Virus record (IMG/VR): IMGVR_UViG_3300032241_001210
Location: 1 to 39,845 of that record
From: a virus
Length of the DNA: 39,845 bases
Direction: 5' to 3' (one strand)
In this document: positions 38,393-39,845 of the stretch, one piece after another
Layout of the letters: each line of letters starts with the position of its first letter
Position numbering within the stretch: position 1 is the stretch's first letter
Notes under the pieces: model-generated
Databases searched by the model: none
Told to the model about the DNA's origin: nothing
Seen by the model: only the letters and a program-made list of their open reading frames with translations
Made by a program: the position numbers and the translations under genes

Positions 38393-38805
38393 TGGCGCTA
38401 CTCGCTGGCCCGTCCGCCAAGCTGATTTTCATGCTGGCCGCCGCCGTGTCGGTCGTGCTGGCGCTGGTCGTTATGATCCACCAGCATGACCAGCGCGTGT
38501 TGGCGGAAGCGACGGTCCAGCAACAGGCGGCGGCGATGGCGGAATTGCAAGCCGAACGGGATCGGACGGTAAGCGCGCTGGAAACGCGGGCCAGTCAGGC
38601 CGAGGATCAGGCGCGGAAGGCACAACAGATCAAGGCGGATGTCCATGCCCAACCGATCACGAAAGGCTGTTTGGCCAGTCCTGCTATCACTGTCGAATTG
38701 CGCGACCGTGCCGCCCGTGCCGGTGCCGCATCCGGTGCAGATACCGGCAAGCCTACGAACCTGCCCACCAGAGCCCGCCCCGCGCGCGATGAAAAGCGAC
38801 GCTGA
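38389..38805 (+). CDS. Inner-membrane spanin (Rz-like), 138 aa
   Basis: A single transmembrane segment near the start ('LIFMLAAAVSVVLALVVMI', residues 12-30) is followed by a long charged coiled coil ('QQQAAAMAELQAERDRTVSALETRASQAEDQARKAQQ'), the layout of Rz. The outer spanin partner starts inside this gene in the +1 frame. Spanins fuse the inner and outer membranes at the last step of Gram-negative lysis. The start overlaps the RHH stop. Confidence 0.8.
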   Translation: MMALLAGPSAKLIFMLAAAVSVVLALVVMIHQHDQRVLAEATVQQQAAAMAELQAERDRTVSALETRASQAEDQARKAQQIKADVHAQPITKGCLASPAITVELRDRAARAGAASGADTGKPTNLPTRARPARDEKRR

Positions 38806-38899
38806 TCTGGCCGACTACATCACCGATCTGGCTGACGCGGGGCAATCGTGCCGCGACGCGCTCCGGGCGGTGGTGACGATCATCAACCCGAAGGAGTAA
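38645..38899 (+). CDS. Outer-membrane spanin lipoprotein (Rz1-like), 84 aa
   Basis: The signal region 'MPNRSRKAVWPVLLSLSNC' ends in a lipobox with Cys19 (L-S-N-C; Asn at -1 is unusual but tolerated), followed by a Pro-rich stretch 'ATVPPVPVPHPVQIP', as in Rz1. The start lies inside the Rz-like gene in another frame, the classical nested order, but here the gene runs 94 bases beyond it. The C-terminal part is a charged helix 'DADLADYITDLADAGQSCRDAL'. An ATG six bases earlier would add two residues. Confidence 0.8.
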   Translation: MPNRSRKAVWPVLLSLSNCATVPPVPVPHPVQIPASLRTCPPEPAPRAMKSDADLADYITDLADAGQSCRDALRAVVTIINPKE

Positions 38900-38902
38900 C
38901 CC

Positions 38903-39262
38903 ATGTCAGGAACCACACCCGGCCCGCTGACCAGCACGGCCACCACCGTCGCCGCGACGATATCCGCTGCTCATGACATCGTTGCCAAAGCCAAGGCCGA
39001 TTTGGCGACGGCCGAGGCGTCTCTCGCGGCCGCCATCGACGCGGCGCGATCTGACCTGGCCAGTGCGGGTCAGACGATCGGACTGGATCTGGCCGCCGCC
39101 ATCAAGCGCGAGGCCGCGCCGATCGAAGCTGCCATCGTGGCCGAGGCGCACAAGGTCGAAGCACAGGTCGGAACATGGCCCGCATGGGCCAATGTGGCGT
39201 TCGGAGCGACGGCCGTGGTAATCGTGCTGGCCGTCGCCTATGTCGTGACTCATCTCCGGTGA
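38903..39262 (+). CDS. Ala-rich protein with C-terminal membrane anchor, 119 aa
   Basis: AAGGAG precedes ATG 38903. The protein is a long Ala-rich helix ('AAHDIVAKAKADLATAEASLAAAIDAARSDLASAG') and ends in one transmembrane segment 'WANVAFGATAVVIVLAVAYVV' with a short basic tail. This tail-anchored plan resembles some pinholin or lysis-regulator genes, but no family motif is seen. It is part of the spanin-end operon. Confidence 0.7.
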   Translation: MSGTTPGPLTSTATTVAATISAAHDIVAKAKADLATAEASLAAAIDAARSDLASAGQTIGLDLAAAIKREAAPIEAAIVAEAHKVEAQVGTWPAWANVAFGATAVVIVLAVAYVVTHLR

Positions 39263-39378
39263 GCCGCGACTGGTCGCACGTCCACTGGCGTCCGTGGTGT
39301 CATCCCCGTCACCATTGGCACGTCATCCTGACCGTCAACGGGGTATCTGTTTTTCTGCACCCAATGGAGCATACGCAC

Positions 39379-39696
39379 ATGGCAACCACGATCTCTGTCG
39401 GCCACACCCTGGCCCTCTCGATTCAATATCTGGATCAGCACGGCAACCCCATGCTGACCGCCCCGACGCCCGATGCCGCCCCGGTCTGGACGGACACCAC
39501 GCCCGCCACGGAGACGCTGACCGTCGCCGCGTCGGGCCTGACCGCCACGGGAACGCCCATCGCGGCCGGGACTGATACCGTCACGGTCAATCTGGCGGTT
39601 GGTGGCAAGACATTCACGGCGACGGTGGATGTGACTGTGACGCCGGAACCGCAGGTTCTGAGCGGCGTAGTGATCGTGACGACTGTCTCCGCGTAA
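39379..39696 (+). CDS. Ig-like beta-sandwich protein, 105 aa
   Basis: ATG 39379 has GGAG nine bases upstream. The frame is open back to a GTG at 39259, which overlaps the previous stop as GTGA and would add 40 His/Trp-rich residues; I prefer the ATG for its ribosome site. The protein is a single Ig-like domain: 'VGHTLALSIQYLDQHGNPM', 'APVWTDTTPATETLTVAASGLTATGT', 'AAGTDTVTVNLAVGGKTFTATVDVTV'. Such domains decorate virions. It has no signal peptide. Confidence 0.65.
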   Translation: MATTISVGHTLALSIQYLDQHGNPMLTAPTPDAAPVWTDTTPATETLTVAASGLTATGTPIAAGTDTVTVNLAVGGKTFTATVDVTVTPEPQVLSGVVIVTTVSA

Positions 39697-39721
39697 CAGA
39701 TCGGGCGGCGCGTGTCTGGCG

Positions 39722-39845
39722 ATGCTACTGACCGGATGCGCGTCCCCCGGCGCGATGGGGCTGGCCGGTGCCGCGCTTGGGTTTGGCGCGGCGGTGGTGG
39801 GCCAGGGGACGGAACTGATCACGATCTGGCATGAGGATCACGCGC
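39722..39845 (+). CDS. Partial lipoprotein-like gene at the right edge
   Basis: The frame reads 'MLLTGCASPGAMGLAGAALGFGAAVVG' and stays open to the window end. 'LLTGC' is a good lipobox, but the ATG at 39722 leaves only five residues before Cys. A more natural signal peptide would start upstream at a non-ATG codon (CTG at 39683, giving 19 residues before the Cys). A Gly/Ala-rich hydrophobic stretch follows and then polar residues. It may be a small phage lipoprotein; the start is uncertain. Confidence 0.4.
   Translation, partial: MLLTGCASPGAMGLAGAALGFGAAVVGQGTELITIWHEDHA

Noticed and set aside
38073-38432. N-terminal extension of the 198-aa protein through array B
   Set aside because: The frame is open only because the pentamers lack stops in it. 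The AGGAC site and conserved start sequence place translation at 38072, and the predicted transcription start lies at the array.

Overview
The window is a stretch of a tailed-phage (or prophage) genome with a podovirus-type virion. It holds the complete rightward late block (terminase, portal, capsid, connector, ejection, fibre and lysis genes), a small leftward gene pair at the left edge and a leftward accessory operon near the right end. There is no tape measure, tail tube or sheath gene. Portal is followed by capsid, by connector/adaptor/nozzle-type proteins and by two giant ejection-type proteins, the plan of P22/SU10-like short-tailed phages. No integrase, polymerase, primase or recombination gene is visible, so the early region lies outside the window. 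The DNA is GC-rich, and the terminase N-terminus and several small conserved proteins resemble those of phages and prophages of Alphaproteobacteria. Host assignment is inference.

Layout. 1-480: two leftward genes, the first cut by the window edge, with a divergent promoter. 624-5042: small genes, a candidate small terminase, and the large terminase interrupted by an intein that carries an HNH endonuclease gene on the opposite strand, then two small genes. 5043-5183: a regulatory gap with divergent promoter-like elements and a leftward terminator. 5184-10814: portal, small membrane protein, His/Gly-rich basic protein, GroES-like protein, scaffold-like protein and AT-hook protein. 10815-14145: promoter, head protein, major capsid protein, Ig-rich head protein, second His/Gly-rich protein. 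14209-18837: structural protein, two connectors/adaptors and the nozzle/stabilisation protein. 18837-21629: a repeat-built fibre with a Gly-rich tip. 21629-29808: small genes, a GNAT protein, and two ejection-type proteins (one with an S74-like motif and a lytic transglycosylase). 29805-34269: second and third fibre genes with small genes between them. 34305-35284: holin, T4-type lysozyme, a Cys-rich micro-protein and a membrane protein. 35247-38072 on the minus strand: a four-gene operon plus tRNA-Gln. Two of its genes sit behind arrays of about twenty GTGNN pentanucleotides. 38243-39845: a ribbon-helix-helix candidate repressor, Rz/Rz1-type spanins, a membrane protein, an Ig-like protein and a truncated lipoprotein.

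Most rightward genes are joined by ATGA, GTGA or TGATG overlaps, so they probably form long translationally coupled operons. The most unusual items are the antisense endonuclease gene with its own promoter inside the terminase intein, the pentanucleotide-array leaders of the leftward operon, the tRNA embedded in the 3' end of a protein reading frame, and the likely micro-transcript at 5041-5100.
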